Of a stretch of DNA of 64,000 bases, positions 8,880 to 17,118 are shown one piece after another. Numbering within the stretch: position 1 is the stretch's first letter; each line of letters begins with the position of its first letter. The position numbers and the translations under genes were made by a program. The stretch is from Pseudomonadota bacterium (GTDB lineage: Bacteria > Pseudomonadota > Gammaproteobacteria > Legionellales > Legionellaceae), in contig JAGVJN010000033.1 of assembly GCA_020051095.1 (NCBI GenBank), forward strand, positions 1-64,000, given 5' to 3'. The notes beneath the pieces are model-generated. The model saw only the letters and a list, made by a program, of their open reading frames with translations. It was not told where the DNA came from and ran no database searches.

Positions 8880-9128
8880 TCACGAACACTCCGATTTATC
8901 TAACGTAACCTTATCCGTACTCTGTTCTTTTTTCACTCTATCAATCAGTAGCTCACATCGGCTTTGACACGATTCACATATGACCGGTCGCCTGCTATTT
9001 GCTGTTACTTGCTCAAGCTCTGTTTTTTGAACATTAAAATAGCATTTGCAATAGCCATCTTTAGAGAAAGCCATGTTTGGCATCATCAAACAAGCTAATA
9101 AAGAACATGTTAGTAAAAGACGATTCAT
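8880..9128 (-). CDS. Small secreted cysteine-rich protein
   Basis: This is an 82-residue precursor with a signal peptide (residues 1-22, ending MAFS). The mature part of about 60 residues contains six cysteines, in the pattern CxC, then CxxCxxxC, then one near the C-terminus, which suggests disulfides or metal binding. I do not recognise the family. LLAC at residues 10-13 could be read as a weak lipobox, but the hydrophobic core continues past it, so ordinary signal peptidase cleavage is more likely. Confidence 0.5.
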   Translation of the reverse strand: MNRLLLTCSLLACLMMPNMAFSKDGYCKCYFNVQKTELEQVTANSRRPVICESCQSRCELLIDRVKKEQSTDKVTLDKSECS

Positions 9129-9273
9129 TTAACATCCAAATGTTAATTAGGTTATAGTTAGTTTAGAACACCATTGGGTTATGTGTCTGCTCAAGGGCTT
9201 TGTTTTTTCGTATTCGTGTTTAACAGTGATATAGTTAGATATATGTATTTTATATCCACAAGTTAGAGATTCC

Positions 9274-10299
9274 ATGCACAGAAAGCATTTGACGTCTTAT
9301 TTAACCCGATTAAAGCAAACAATTATTTTAAAGGCGCAACAAGAATCAAGTACAAAGCATAGTCCCAGTGAGGAAAAATTCATTGAAAAAATCCTCAATG
9401 CGGATAATTTTGAAGACATGAAGCGTATGGTGGGTGCCTTTACGAAAAGACACACTACTAAAAACCCCGACTTGGCCTTATTAACACAGATTATTTCAGA
9501 ATCGGATGATGAGCACCAAGCACTCAAAAGTTTGAACAAAGCCTGGACAAAATCAAAAGTATCCAACAATAGCTTGCTATCTTCATCGATACCCGAAAAT
9601 TCAGTTAATCAATACCAAACGCTTCTAGCACTAGACCATGACCAACTATTTTCAATTATCGACAGATTTTTTCTAGAAGCGGTATATTTACGGCTTGATA
9701 GAAGGGAATTGTTGTGTGACAAAGGCACAAGCACTCCACTGAAAGATCCGGAGCAATTTCTTTGCCAATTTCTTAAGAGTGTGACCAATTTAGAAAAAGC
9801 GATTCTCAAAAACAAACCCTACCGCTATTTAGCCAGTGATATGCTCCATCTGATTGATAGCATGCAAGTTATGTTGCGATATATAGAGACCCATCCCGAT
9901 AAATGGTCGATTGAAGATACCGCAATTGCATTGATGGGAAAAAGAGGCGTCAATTTAAAAGAATTAATGCGAGAAAATTTGGAAGGTAGAAAAACGCTTT
10001 TAAGCGATCATGATAGTAAACTCTTCGTTGAGTATACTGAGCTATGCAGGAAATTATACTCAGGGGTGTATGATGGCCAATCTCGTCAATCATATAAAGA
10101 CAATCCAACATTGAAGGAAGCATACAAGCAGTATTTAAGGACTGCCTCAAACTATTTTGGCACCCATGATTACCATCCCCCAACGAATAAAGAAAGTGAT
10201 TTGAATACATTAGGAGAAGCTATCAAAGATTATTATTTTGGCCCTTCCAAGGAAATGTTAGATCAACCCATTGAGCGAGGAGGGATCACCTATAAATAA
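9274..10299 (+). CDS. Orphan 341-residue protein, possible effector
   Basis: No known domain is recognised. The product is largely alpha-helical and charged, rich in Lys, Glu, Leu and Ser, with no signal peptide or membrane segment. It sits among other orphan genes with no operon partner. Its size, isolation and composition are typical of Legionella accessory proteins and candidate translocated substrates. There is no decisive motif. Confidence 0.5.
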   Translation: MHRKHLTSYLTRLKQTIILKAQQESSTKHSPSEEKFIEKILNADNFEDMKRMVGAFTKRHTTKNPDLALLTQIISESDDEHQALKSLNKAWTKSKVSNNSLLSSSIPENSVNQYQTLLALDHDQLFSIIDRFFLEAVYLRLDRRELLCDKGTSTPLKDPEQFLCQFLKSVTNLEKAILKNKPYRYLASDMLHLIDSMQVMLRYIETHPDKWSIEDTAIALMGKRGVNLKELMRENLEGRKTLLSDHDSKLFVEYTELCRKLYSGVYDGQSRQSYKDNPTLKEAYKQYLRTASNYFGTHDYHPPTNKESDLNTLGEAIKDYYFGPSKEMLDQPIERGGITYK

Positions 10300-10428
10300 C
10301 AGCAAATAGTCAAGCTATACTGTTAGTAAAATACGAGAGTATCTTTATTAACGATCGCATATCCTTACTCTACAAATTGTGAAAAGTATGGAATAATAAC
10401 TAGCTTATTATTTTGCGGATATAATCCT

Positions 10429-10776
10429 ATGACAATCACAATCTATCATAATCCCAGGTGTAGCAAATCTCGGCAAACGCTCCAATTGATCCAGGATAAA
10501 GGGATTGAGCCAAACGTGATAGAGTATTTACAATGTCCACCCAATGTTGAGGAATTACACAGGATCATCGCTTTATTGGGTGTTAGTCCAAGAAACATCA
10601 TCCGCAAAAATGAGGAAGACTATCAAACAAGTGGTGCCAAAGACCTCAGCCTTAACGATGATCAATTAATTAAATTAATGGTGAAATTCCCAAAACTGAT
10701 TGAACGGCCTATCGTTCTAGCAAACGGAAAGGCGATAATTGGAAGACCCCCTGAAAATGTTTTAACGATTATTTAA
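10429..10776 (+). CDS. arsC: Glutaredoxin-type arsenate reductase
   Basis: The 115-residue protein belongs to the ArsC/Spx thioredoxin-fold family. The active-site motif HNPRCSKSR has the catalytic cysteine at residue 11, and the C-terminal IERPIV block carries the arginine that binds arsenate. It would reduce arsenate to arsenite using glutathione and glutaredoxin. The length fits ArsC rather than Spx. No arsenite exporter or ArsR regulator lies next to it, so a more general YfgD/ArsC-like role is possible. Confidence 0.85.
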   Translation: MTITIYHNPRCSKSRQTLQLIQDKGIEPNVIEYLQCPPNVEELHRIIALLGVSPRNIIRKNEEDYQTSGAKDLSLNDDQLIKLMVKFPKLIERPIVLANGKAIIGRPPENVLTII

Positions 10777-11320
10777 TTGCCCCGATTCAAGCCCCAGAGC
10801 CATAAAGCATTTTCCATTTTCAAATACACAAAAAAAGTTGCCCTCGTTGTGACCTATCCCCCTCAAACAATCCTTTAATCCACGTGCATTGTCCAAAAGG
10901 ACAATAGACAAGTCCATTCCTAACGTCTATAATTGTGGCTAAATTTGTTTCAATGCATTTGTAAATTTACATATATTTTGATTGAAAAATTGGGCATCAG
11001 TGCTTTTCAATATAATTTTAAAAAAGGAACTCATTTCATCTTAGGTATACTAATTGATAACTTATATCCCTTGATGAAGAATGGTCACTCCTAAAGCACC
11101 ATGAACAATTGTTTTTGTTCATACCCAATCAATTCACATACTGCAACGTATGAATATTCAATCAATACAGAATAGTTCGCAATGGCTTGCGATCTTTTAG
11201 TTTCAGCATAATAGCAATGATGAAATAACGCCTTGCTTTACGTTGACAAAGGGCTAAGGAAAGAGTTGTTAAATTCCGAGGTGGCGATTGTCACACGTAA
11301 TACAGAAAAGGGTTTGTTTT
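10777..11320. other. Leader region of the cyclodipeptide operon
   Basis: No gene is seen in this 0.54-kb stretch. A small perfect hairpin, ATGAACAA (11101-11108) against TTGTTCAT (11115-11122), is present. A candidate promoter lies at 11243-11272. The unusually long AT-rich leader may carry regulation of the biosynthetic operon. Confidence 0.5.
11243..11272 (+). promoter_or_regulatory. Candidate sigma-70 promoter of the CDPS operon
   Basis: A perfect TTGACA (11243-11248) is followed after 18 bp by TGTTAA (11267-11272), a weak -10. Transcription from it would begin near 11279, about 40 bp ahead of the ATG at 11321. The -10 is poor, so an activator or a different promoter may be involved. Confidence 0.35.
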
Positions 11321-12118
11321 ATGAGCGGTCTTTTTGCTATTAGAACTTATACGGATGAAGAGTGTGTTGAGAATCAATATTTAAATACCCACAAAGCGTC
11401 TTTTCGAACTGAACTTCAAATTGATAATAAAGAAACCTATTTTCAAGGAAAAAAAGCGCTTTTATTTATCAGTGTGGGCCAGGCGTATCATGAAGAAGGG
11501 AAATTTCTTTCAACCATTGAATTAGTTAATAAATACCAATTCAAATCCTGTGACATTGTCATGGCTGACACATTACAAAGGCATAACTTTAAAGGGGCCA
11601 TGGGTAATTATCAGGCCTATGAATATACCAAGAATGCAGGTGATATCTGGCTAAAAAGAAATCAGATGGCCTTAGAGCAACTGAAACATCAACATCAAAT
11701 CATTCGCTGGGACGAATTGTTATTTCATAAAGACTATACCAATTATCGAAAACTGATTGATGAAGAAATTGCTAGAAATGAGGATTATCGGGAAGCCCTT
11801 TCCAGCAACGCCAGAATTTATATCGAGCGCCTACAAAATATCAACCCTAATGTCGCAGAAGAAGAACTCTTTGCTAATGGTTTGGAGTATCTTGTCGAAG
11901 AAATGCCAATTGTCATGCCCATGTGGGCTGATATGGGCTATGAGATCATTATTTATCCCAAGCCGCAAACATTAGGCATGAAAAAAACCTATGAAATTTT
12001 TGTGCAAGATAAGCATCCAGAAAAGTGTCAGTGGGTATTTATGCGATTTAAAAAATGTAAGCCATCGTCGATTCATCAAACAACCGATGCGTATGAAGCA
12101 GTTCATGTCTTAAGTTAA
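11321..12118 (+). CDS. tRNA-dependent cyclodipeptide synthase, XYP type
   Basis: Cyclodipeptide synthases (CDPSs) take two aminoacyl-tRNAs and make a 2,5-diketopiperazine. In this 265-residue protein the first signature is KALLFISVGQAYH, with S51 in the nucleophile position (S37 of AlbC). The second is YLVEEMP (residues 190-196), which fits Y-[LVI]-x-x-E-x-P and places Y190 and E194 as the catalytic pair (Y178/E182 of AlbC). IIYP puts Tyr-Pro at 212-213, marking the XYP rather than the NYH subfamily. DTLQRHN and WLKRN blocks also fit the family. The frame opens earlier at TTG 11288, but ATG 11321 has AAAAGGG 8 bases upstream and a usual family length. It is the first gene of a five-gene operon. 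The amino acids used cannot be read from the sequence. Confidence 0.85.
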   Translation: MSGLFAIRTYTDEECVENQYLNTHKASFRTELQIDNKETYFQGKKALLFISVGQAYHEEGKFLSTIELVNKYQFKSCDIVMADTLQRHNFKGAMGNYQAYEYTKNAGDIWLKRNQMALEQLKHQHQIIRWDELLFHKDYTNYRKLIDEEIARNEDYREALSSNARIYIERLQNINPNVAEEELFANGLEYLVEEMPIVMPMWADMGYEIIIYPKPQTLGMKKTYEIFVQDKHPEKCQWVFMRFKKCKPSSIHQTTDAYEAVHVLS

Positions 12119-12142
12119 GTTCATTTATTTGAGAAGGTAAAG

Positions 12143-13489
12143 ATGTCTAGTTTGTTTTTAGAAAAAAGTGAGCGTGAAGAATTAATCAATCGTCTTAACG
12201 ATCTCTTGTGTTATATGAAGGAAAATTTCAGCTCATATGACGCATACTTTCATGAAATAGATGGATTGAAATTAGAAACTCTCGACGATCTTTGCCACTT
12301 TCCAATCATCGACAAGAAAGAACCATTAGCGTTACAGTTAGCTAGCGAAGTGTTAGACAAAAATCCAATTGCTTATTTTGAAACCAGTGGTACATCCGGC
12401 AACCCTTTTCCAGTGATACCGGATATGAGTGCTAAGCGTAGTCAAGAGTTTGCGCATTTTATTAGTGAATGGTTAGATTTAAAAAACAATGCCATTACAA
12501 GGGCAGCAATCGCACTCCCTTTTGAAATGAATCCTATCGGTTTAAAGTATTATTTAGCATTGAACCAACTGAATATCATGTCAATCCCCGTGGGCGTTAG
12601 AACGCATTTGTGTCCGCCGAGGAAGGTGTTAGATATTTTTGAACGATTAAGACCTGAACTTTTAATTGCTCGCCCCATGGAAACCTTGCGCTATGCGGAA
12701 GCCATGCAAGCCCAAGGCCTTGATCCAAAACAATCGTCCATAAAAAAAATCATCTTAACGGGTGAAATTATCTCAAAATCAAAGTTTAAACGAATCGAGC
12801 GAATTTACGGCGGAGCCGATGTTTACAGTGTCTATGGGTTAACTGAGCTTGATAGTGGTGGTTTGGTTTCTTGTCGTAACCATCAGTATCATCTGCCATC
12901 GGTACCTTATATTGCCATAGAGTTATTAAAAGATGACTTTAAAACGCCGGTATTAGGTGATGGGGAAATCGGTAATATTATATTCACCAACACCCACAAA
13001 AATTACATGCCCCTTTTCCGATATAAAACCGGCGATTATGGCGTGTTACATACCCAATGCGAGTGTGGACAATTTAAAACCCCTGTTATGAATTTATTAG
13101 GGCGAAGCAGCGATAAAATTGATTATCAAGGTCAATCAGTTTTTCCTATTCAAATTGAGGATATTTTATTTGAATTCGATGATTTTGCTTCCGACTACCA
13201 ACTCGTTAAAAAAAACGATGAGTTGGTGTTAATGTTAGAGTTAATGAGTAATCAGCCTAACAACGAAGAAATCAATTTACTGGCATTGAAACTACGGAAT
13301 GCCATCTTTAACAAACTAAACATTAACATTGAGCATATTCATATTTATTCACCTGGAAGGCTATTAAACAAATTAGGGATTGCTAAAAGTAAAGCAGGTA
13401 CGTTGTATCAACTCGATAGTCACGCGGTCTCAAAAGAAGACCTTTTGCAGTTAGTACAACTCAATTTTGCCTGCCATGATGCATTATAA
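12143..13489 (+). CDS. PaaK-like adenylate-forming enzyme
   Basis: This is a 448-residue member of the ANL superfamily (acyl-CoA ligases and related AMP-forming enzymes), closest in style to phenylacetate-CoA ligase/CapK proteins. Motifs in order: phosphate loop TSGTSG (81-86), YGLTEL (231-236), RYKTGD (293-298), LGRSSDKI hinge (319-326), and a C-terminal GIAKSKAG block. SCRNH (243-247) and CECG (306-309) supply Cys/His residues resembling the zinc site seen in some PaaK relatives. No carrier-protein gene lies nearby, so the adenylated acid would go to CoA or directly to an amine or alcohol. It starts 24 bp after the cyclodipeptide synthase, with AAGG upstream. It probably activates an acid used to modify the diketopiperazine; the substrate is unknown. 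Confidence 0.8.
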   Translation: MSSLFLEKSEREELINRLNDLLCYMKENFSSYDAYFHEIDGLKLETLDDLCHFPIIDKKEPLALQLASEVLDKNPIAYFETSGTSGNPFPVIPDMSAKRSQEFAHFISEWLDLKNNAITRAAIALPFEMNPIGLKYYLALNQLNIMSIPVGVRTHLCPPRKVLDIFERLRPELLIARPMETLRYAEAMQAQGLDPKQSSIKKIILTGEIISKSKFKRIERIYGGADVYSVYGLTELDSGGLVSCRNHQYHLPSVPYIAIELLKDDFKTPVLGDGEIGNIIFTNTHKNYMPLFRYKTGDYGVLHTQCECGQFKTPVMNLLGRSSDKIDYQGQSVFPIQIEDILFEFDDFASDYQLVKKNDELVLMLELMSNQPNNEEINLLALKLRNAIFNKLNINIEHIHIYSPGRLLNKLGIAKSKAGTLYQLDSHAVSKEDLLQLVQLNFACHDAL

Positions 13490-13512
13490 ATTAAGGTAAA
13501 GAAGGTTAGTTC

Positions 13513-14625
13513 ATGATTAATTGGGAAAAATACAGAGCGCTATTTCCGGTAGCTAATGACAAAGTTTATTTTATGACCGCTGGGGGCGGCGCCATGCCGA
13601 CACCCGTTTATGAAGCGATTACAGATCGATACAAAGCTGTTATGCATCGTGGCGGTGATGCTTTTGGTGAAAATATTGGCATCATGGAATCTTGCCGCGA
13701 ACAAATAGCGAAGTTAATTAATGCTGACAAAGAAAGTATCGCTTTTATTCCCAATGTGTCATTTGGGATGAATGTGTTAGCTCATTCGTTACCTTCTCAA
13801 GAATTTGTTATGATTCCTGAAAACGAATTTCCATCCTCCGTGGTTCCCTGGGAAAATATTGGCGCTAACATTGAATTTGTGTCAATAAATGGTGATTTAC
13901 AAGCGAATCTGAATGAAATGCTTGCAACTTCGGTTCACGAAAATTTCACCCTGATAACCAGCAGTATTAGTTTTGCCAATGGATATCAATTAGATTTGGA
14001 TGAACTAGCCTCTCACAAAAAATCAGGCAACTTAATTGTTAACCACACACAAGGTATTGGTGTGTTTCCGGTTGATGTGAAAAAGCAAAAAATCGACGCG
14101 CTTGTTTGCGCTTGTTATAAATGGATGTGTTGTGGTGAAGGCATATCATTTATGTACATTAGCCCTGAGTTCTTTAAAAAGTTAACGCCAGCCATCGTCG
14201 GTTGGCGAAGTATCCAATCATCCATGAGTTTTAATAACCAACGCAATTATTTCCAAGATGCCCGTGTATTTGAATTGGGTTGGGATAATATGACCTCGTT
14301 TGCTGGTTGTGAAAAAGCATTGGAGTTAATCAATGAAATTGGTATTCAAAACATCGCCGAACGTGTTAAATCGTTATCAAAATATCTATTAGACGCCTTA
14401 GCTGAACATGAAATTCCTCATTTAACCGTTAATGATAGTCATCATATATCGGGTAATGTTCTCATAGGCCCATTCGACGATCCGAATGCTGTAATGACGG
14501 CATTGCAGAAAGAAAATATATGGGTAAATGCCCGAGGGAATGGGATACGGGTTTCGCTGCATTTTTATAATAATTTTGAAGATATTTCTTGTTTAATCAA
14601 CGCATTAAAAAAAATAGGCTACTAA
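13513..14625 (+). CDS. Class V PLP-dependent enzyme (isopenicillin N epimerase-like)
   Basis: The 370-residue protein has the fold-type I, class V aminotransferase/cysteine desulfurase layout. The PLP lysine is K203 in CYKWMCCGEG. The block that normally reads D-x-T-Q, with the Asp contacting the pyridine nitrogen, reads NHTQGIG here, so N177 replaces the usual Asp. The N-terminus AGGGAMPTPV and the WMCCGEG block are typical of isopenicillin-N-epimerase-like members. Depending on substrate it could epimerise, transaminate, eliminate or desulfurate. It starts 23 bp after the adenylating enzyme and belongs to the same operon. A role in tailoring the cyclodipeptide or making its acyl partner is inferred. 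Confidence 0.8.
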   Translation: MINWEKYRALFPVANDKVYFMTAGGGAMPTPVYEAITDRYKAVMHRGGDAFGENIGIMESCREQIAKLINADKESIAFIPNVSFGMNVLAHSLPSQEFVMIPENEFPSSVVPWENIGANIEFVSINGDLQANLNEMLATSVHENFTLITSSISFANGYQLDLDELASHKKSGNLIVNHTQGIGVFPVDVKKQKIDALVCACYKWMCCGEGISFMYISPEFFKKLTPAIVGWRSIQSSMSFNNQRNYFQDARVFELGWDNMTSFAGCEKALELINEIGIQNIAERVKSLSKYLLDALAEHEIPHLTVNDSHHISGNVLIGPFDDPNAVMTALQKENIWVNARGNGIRVSLHFYNNFEDISCLINALKKIGY

Positions 14626-14669
14626 ACTAGAATTAATTCAACCAGACAATGTTCAAGAGGTAATATCAA

Positions 14670-15677
14670 ATGAGTCAATTTAAGCATCAAATTCCAGTCA
14701 TTGATGTCTCCGATCTACAAAAAGCGCAGAAGATTGAAGATTTACGCCCATTGGCAAAACGATTTTTTGAAGTCTATTCAAAAATTGGTTTTGCCTATAT
14801 CATCAATCATGGCATTTCCCCTCATTTATTCGAGGATATTTTCGAACAATCGCGTTTATTTCACCATTTACCTGAACAAGAAAAAATGAAAATTGTTCAA
14901 AACGAATTTTTTCGTGGGTATATGCCTTTAGCGTCTTCTAAACTTAATGTCTCCACATTAGGAAAGGCAGCAAAGCCAAATCAAAGTGCTTCCTTTATCT
15001 TGATGCATGAAGTCGATAAATCGGACCCCGATTATATTAAAGGAATTAATATGGCTGGTCCAAATCAATGGCCATCGGACGATCTTCTACCTAACTTCAA
15101 ACCAACGCTATTACATTATCGGGAAGAACTAACGATCTTATTGAAAAATTTAATTCGTTTGTTCGCTATTTCATTAGGTCAGGACTTCTATGCATTTGAT
15201 CCTTACTTCTACAAGCCAACGAATTATTTAAGATTACAATATTATTCACCCCAACCTGATGTTATTCCCGAAGATCAATTCGGAATTGCCCCACACACAG
15301 ACTATGGGTTTTTAACGCTGTTAACTCAAGACAACGTTGGCGGATTACAAGTTCTTACGCAAGAAAACCATTGGATTGATGTGCCTCCATTAGAAGGAGG
15401 AATCATTGTAAACACGGGTGATATGCTTAGACTTGTTAGCAATAATACAATTATCTCCACACCTCATCGTGTTATCAATACGTCTGGACGCGAACGATAT
15501 TCTATTCCCTTTTTCTTTGAGCCAAATATGCACTCAATGATGGCCCCATTATCAATTCCATCCGATCAATGCATTGCCAGCCAATTCAAACCGATAGAAT
15601 ATGCGGATTATATTATGGAGCGAATTCAAGGAAATTATCAAATTGGTGCTAAAAAAGAAGAAAACTTACTAGCATAA
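14670..15677 (+). CDS. Fe(II)/2-oxoglutarate oxygenase, isopenicillin N synthase-like
   Basis: This 335-residue non-haem iron oxygenase belongs to the isopenicillin N synthase/DIOX-N family. An N-terminal DIOX_N segment starts at IPVIDVSDL (8-16). The iron ligands are H209, D211 (APHTDYG) and H266 (TPHRV). R276 and S278 (RYS) should bind the 2-oxoglutarate carboxylate. NHGIS (46-50) is a typical family feature. It would hydroxylate, desaturate or cyclise a small molecule. AGAGG precedes the start and the intergenic gap is 44 bp. In the bicyclomycin cluster related oxygenases modify a CDPS product, which supports a tailoring role here. Confidence 0.85.
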   Translation: MSQFKHQIPVIDVSDLQKAQKIEDLRPLAKRFFEVYSKIGFAYIINHGISPHLFEDIFEQSRLFHHLPEQEKMKIVQNEFFRGYMPLASSKLNVSTLGKAAKPNQSASFILMHEVDKSDPDYIKGINMAGPNQWPSDDLLPNFKPTLLHYREELTILLKNLIRLFAISLGQDFYAFDPYFYKPTNYLRLQYYSPQPDVIPEDQFGIAPHTDYGFLTLLTQDNVGGLQVLTQENHWIDVPPLEGGIIVNTGDMLRLVSNNTIISTPHRVINTSGRERYSIPFFFEPNMHSMMAPLSIPSDQCIASQFKPIEYADYIMERIQGNYQIGAKKEENLLA

Positions 15678-15730
15678 ATGCATGAATAGTGGATCGTTAC
15701 GTTAATTAAATCTTAAGAGATAAAGCTAAA

Positions 15731-16960
15731 ATGGAAACTATTTTACACCAAACTAAGGTGAGAGACTTCTTGCCATTATATGCCGTCATCCTTCTTGGAT
15801 TTCTTGGTTATGCATTAACCATTACGCTATTTATCCCGATGCTGCTTGATAAGAACTATATGTTGTTGCCGGCTGATGCATCGACATCAATGAGGGCAAT
15901 TTTTTCAGGTTTGCTATTAGCAATGTACCCATTAGGTCAATTTTTTGGTTCACCAGTGATTGGAACATTCTCCGATTATTATGGACGCAAGAGAGTTTTA
16001 TTGGTGACTCTCATGATCTGTTCCCTGGGATTTTTAGGAATGGCGCTTAGTATTGATTATCATAATATTGGACTATTATTGCTGTTTTCATTTTTAACCG
16101 GGTTATGTGAGTCTAATATGGCTATTTCTCAATCGGTCATTGCAGACAGGTCCCATGATCCTATTATTAAAACAAAATTGATTGGCTATGGCTATTCTGC
16201 CTGTAGTTTAGGTTATATCTTAGGCCCTTTACTTGGAGGAAATGTTCTAAGCTATAGTGCTCCGTTTTTCATAGTAGCCAGTATCGTGCCCCTGTTAGTG
16301 TTATGGATTTATTTGAACTTTGATGAACAATATTCACCTTCATCAACCATAAAAATTAATTTATCACAATCATTAACCTCCATAAAATCCATCTTTTATC
16401 ATAAAAAGTTAACCAAGATCTATTTTATCAATTTTTCAATATTTTTCGCTGTTCAAGGTTTATATCGGGTTATCCCACTTTATGTCCAGGATCAATGGAG
16501 TCCATCATTACAAACCTACTCAATGTTGATTTCATTTGTTTCATGTATGTGCTTTCTTGCCAATCTCATTATTTTACAAAGGTTGGCCAAAAGGTATTCA
16601 ACACAACACCTTCTTAGTGGCCTATTAGTCAGTGGCGGTTTATTCGTATTAATCGTTTTAATTCCAAGCGGTTTCAACTGGATATGGTTTACCTATGGTC
16701 TTGCTGTGATACCAACTGTCATGGCATTACCAACATGCACAACTTGGCTATCTCAACAAGTTAAATCAAATGAGCAAGGTCAAGTCCTTGGAAATAATCA
16801 AGCATTATTAGTGTTGGGCGAAGCTTCATCAGCAGCCATCGGTGGACTAATCGCAGCCATTATGGTTCCTTTACCTGTTGTGCTTCTCGCTCTGATATTA
16901 ATTGTGACAGGACTGTTTAATTTATATGGTTCAAACTTGTCTTTTAACACCGGCGACTAA
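15731..16960 (+). CDS. MFS drug-efflux type transporter
   Basis: The 409-residue major facilitator protein has about 12 membrane segments. Motif A between segments 2 and 3 appears as GTFSDYYGRKRVLL, matching GxxSDRxGRR of the TetA/Bcr-type drug:H+ antiporters. It is the last gene of the operon, 53 bp after the oxygenase. The natural reading is export of the cyclodipeptide product or self-protection, comparable to BcmT in the bicyclomycin cluster. Uptake is less likely for this subfamily. Confidence 0.85.
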   Translation: METILHQTKVRDFLPLYAVILLGFLGYALTITLFIPMLLDKNYMLLPADASTSMRAIFSGLLLAMYPLGQFFGSPVIGTFSDYYGRKRVLLVTLMICSLGFLGMALSIDYHNIGLLLLFSFLTGLCESNMAISQSVIADRSHDPIIKTKLIGYGYSACSLGYILGPLLGGNVLSYSAPFFIVASIVPLLVLWIYLNFDEQYSPSSTIKINLSQSLTSIKSIFYHKKLTKIYFINFSIFFAVQGLYRVIPLYVQDQWSPSLQTYSMLISFVSCMCFLANLIILQRLAKRYSTQHLLSGLLVSGGLFVLIVLIPSGFNWIWFTYGLAVIPTVMALPTCTTWLSQQVKSNEQGQVLGNNQALLVLGEASSAAIGGLIAAIMVPLPVVLLALILIVTGLFNLYGSNLSFNTGD

Positions 16961-17118
16961 AAAACCAACAATAGACGCATTGATATATCCATTACCATTT
17001 AGCATGCCTATGACTCACTGCGCTTAGATTGAGACCATCAGCACCATGTGTTTCTTTCATCACATTGGGCATAGTTTGCTCTTTCAATTATTACTATAAT
17101 CGAACTTGTTATTAAAAA

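Noticed and set aside
11288-11320. TTG start giving a longer cyclodipeptide synthase
   Set aside because: GAGGTGG precedes TTG 11288, but it would lie almost on the predicted transcript start. The ATG at 11321 has a well spaced AAAAGGG and fits the family's length.
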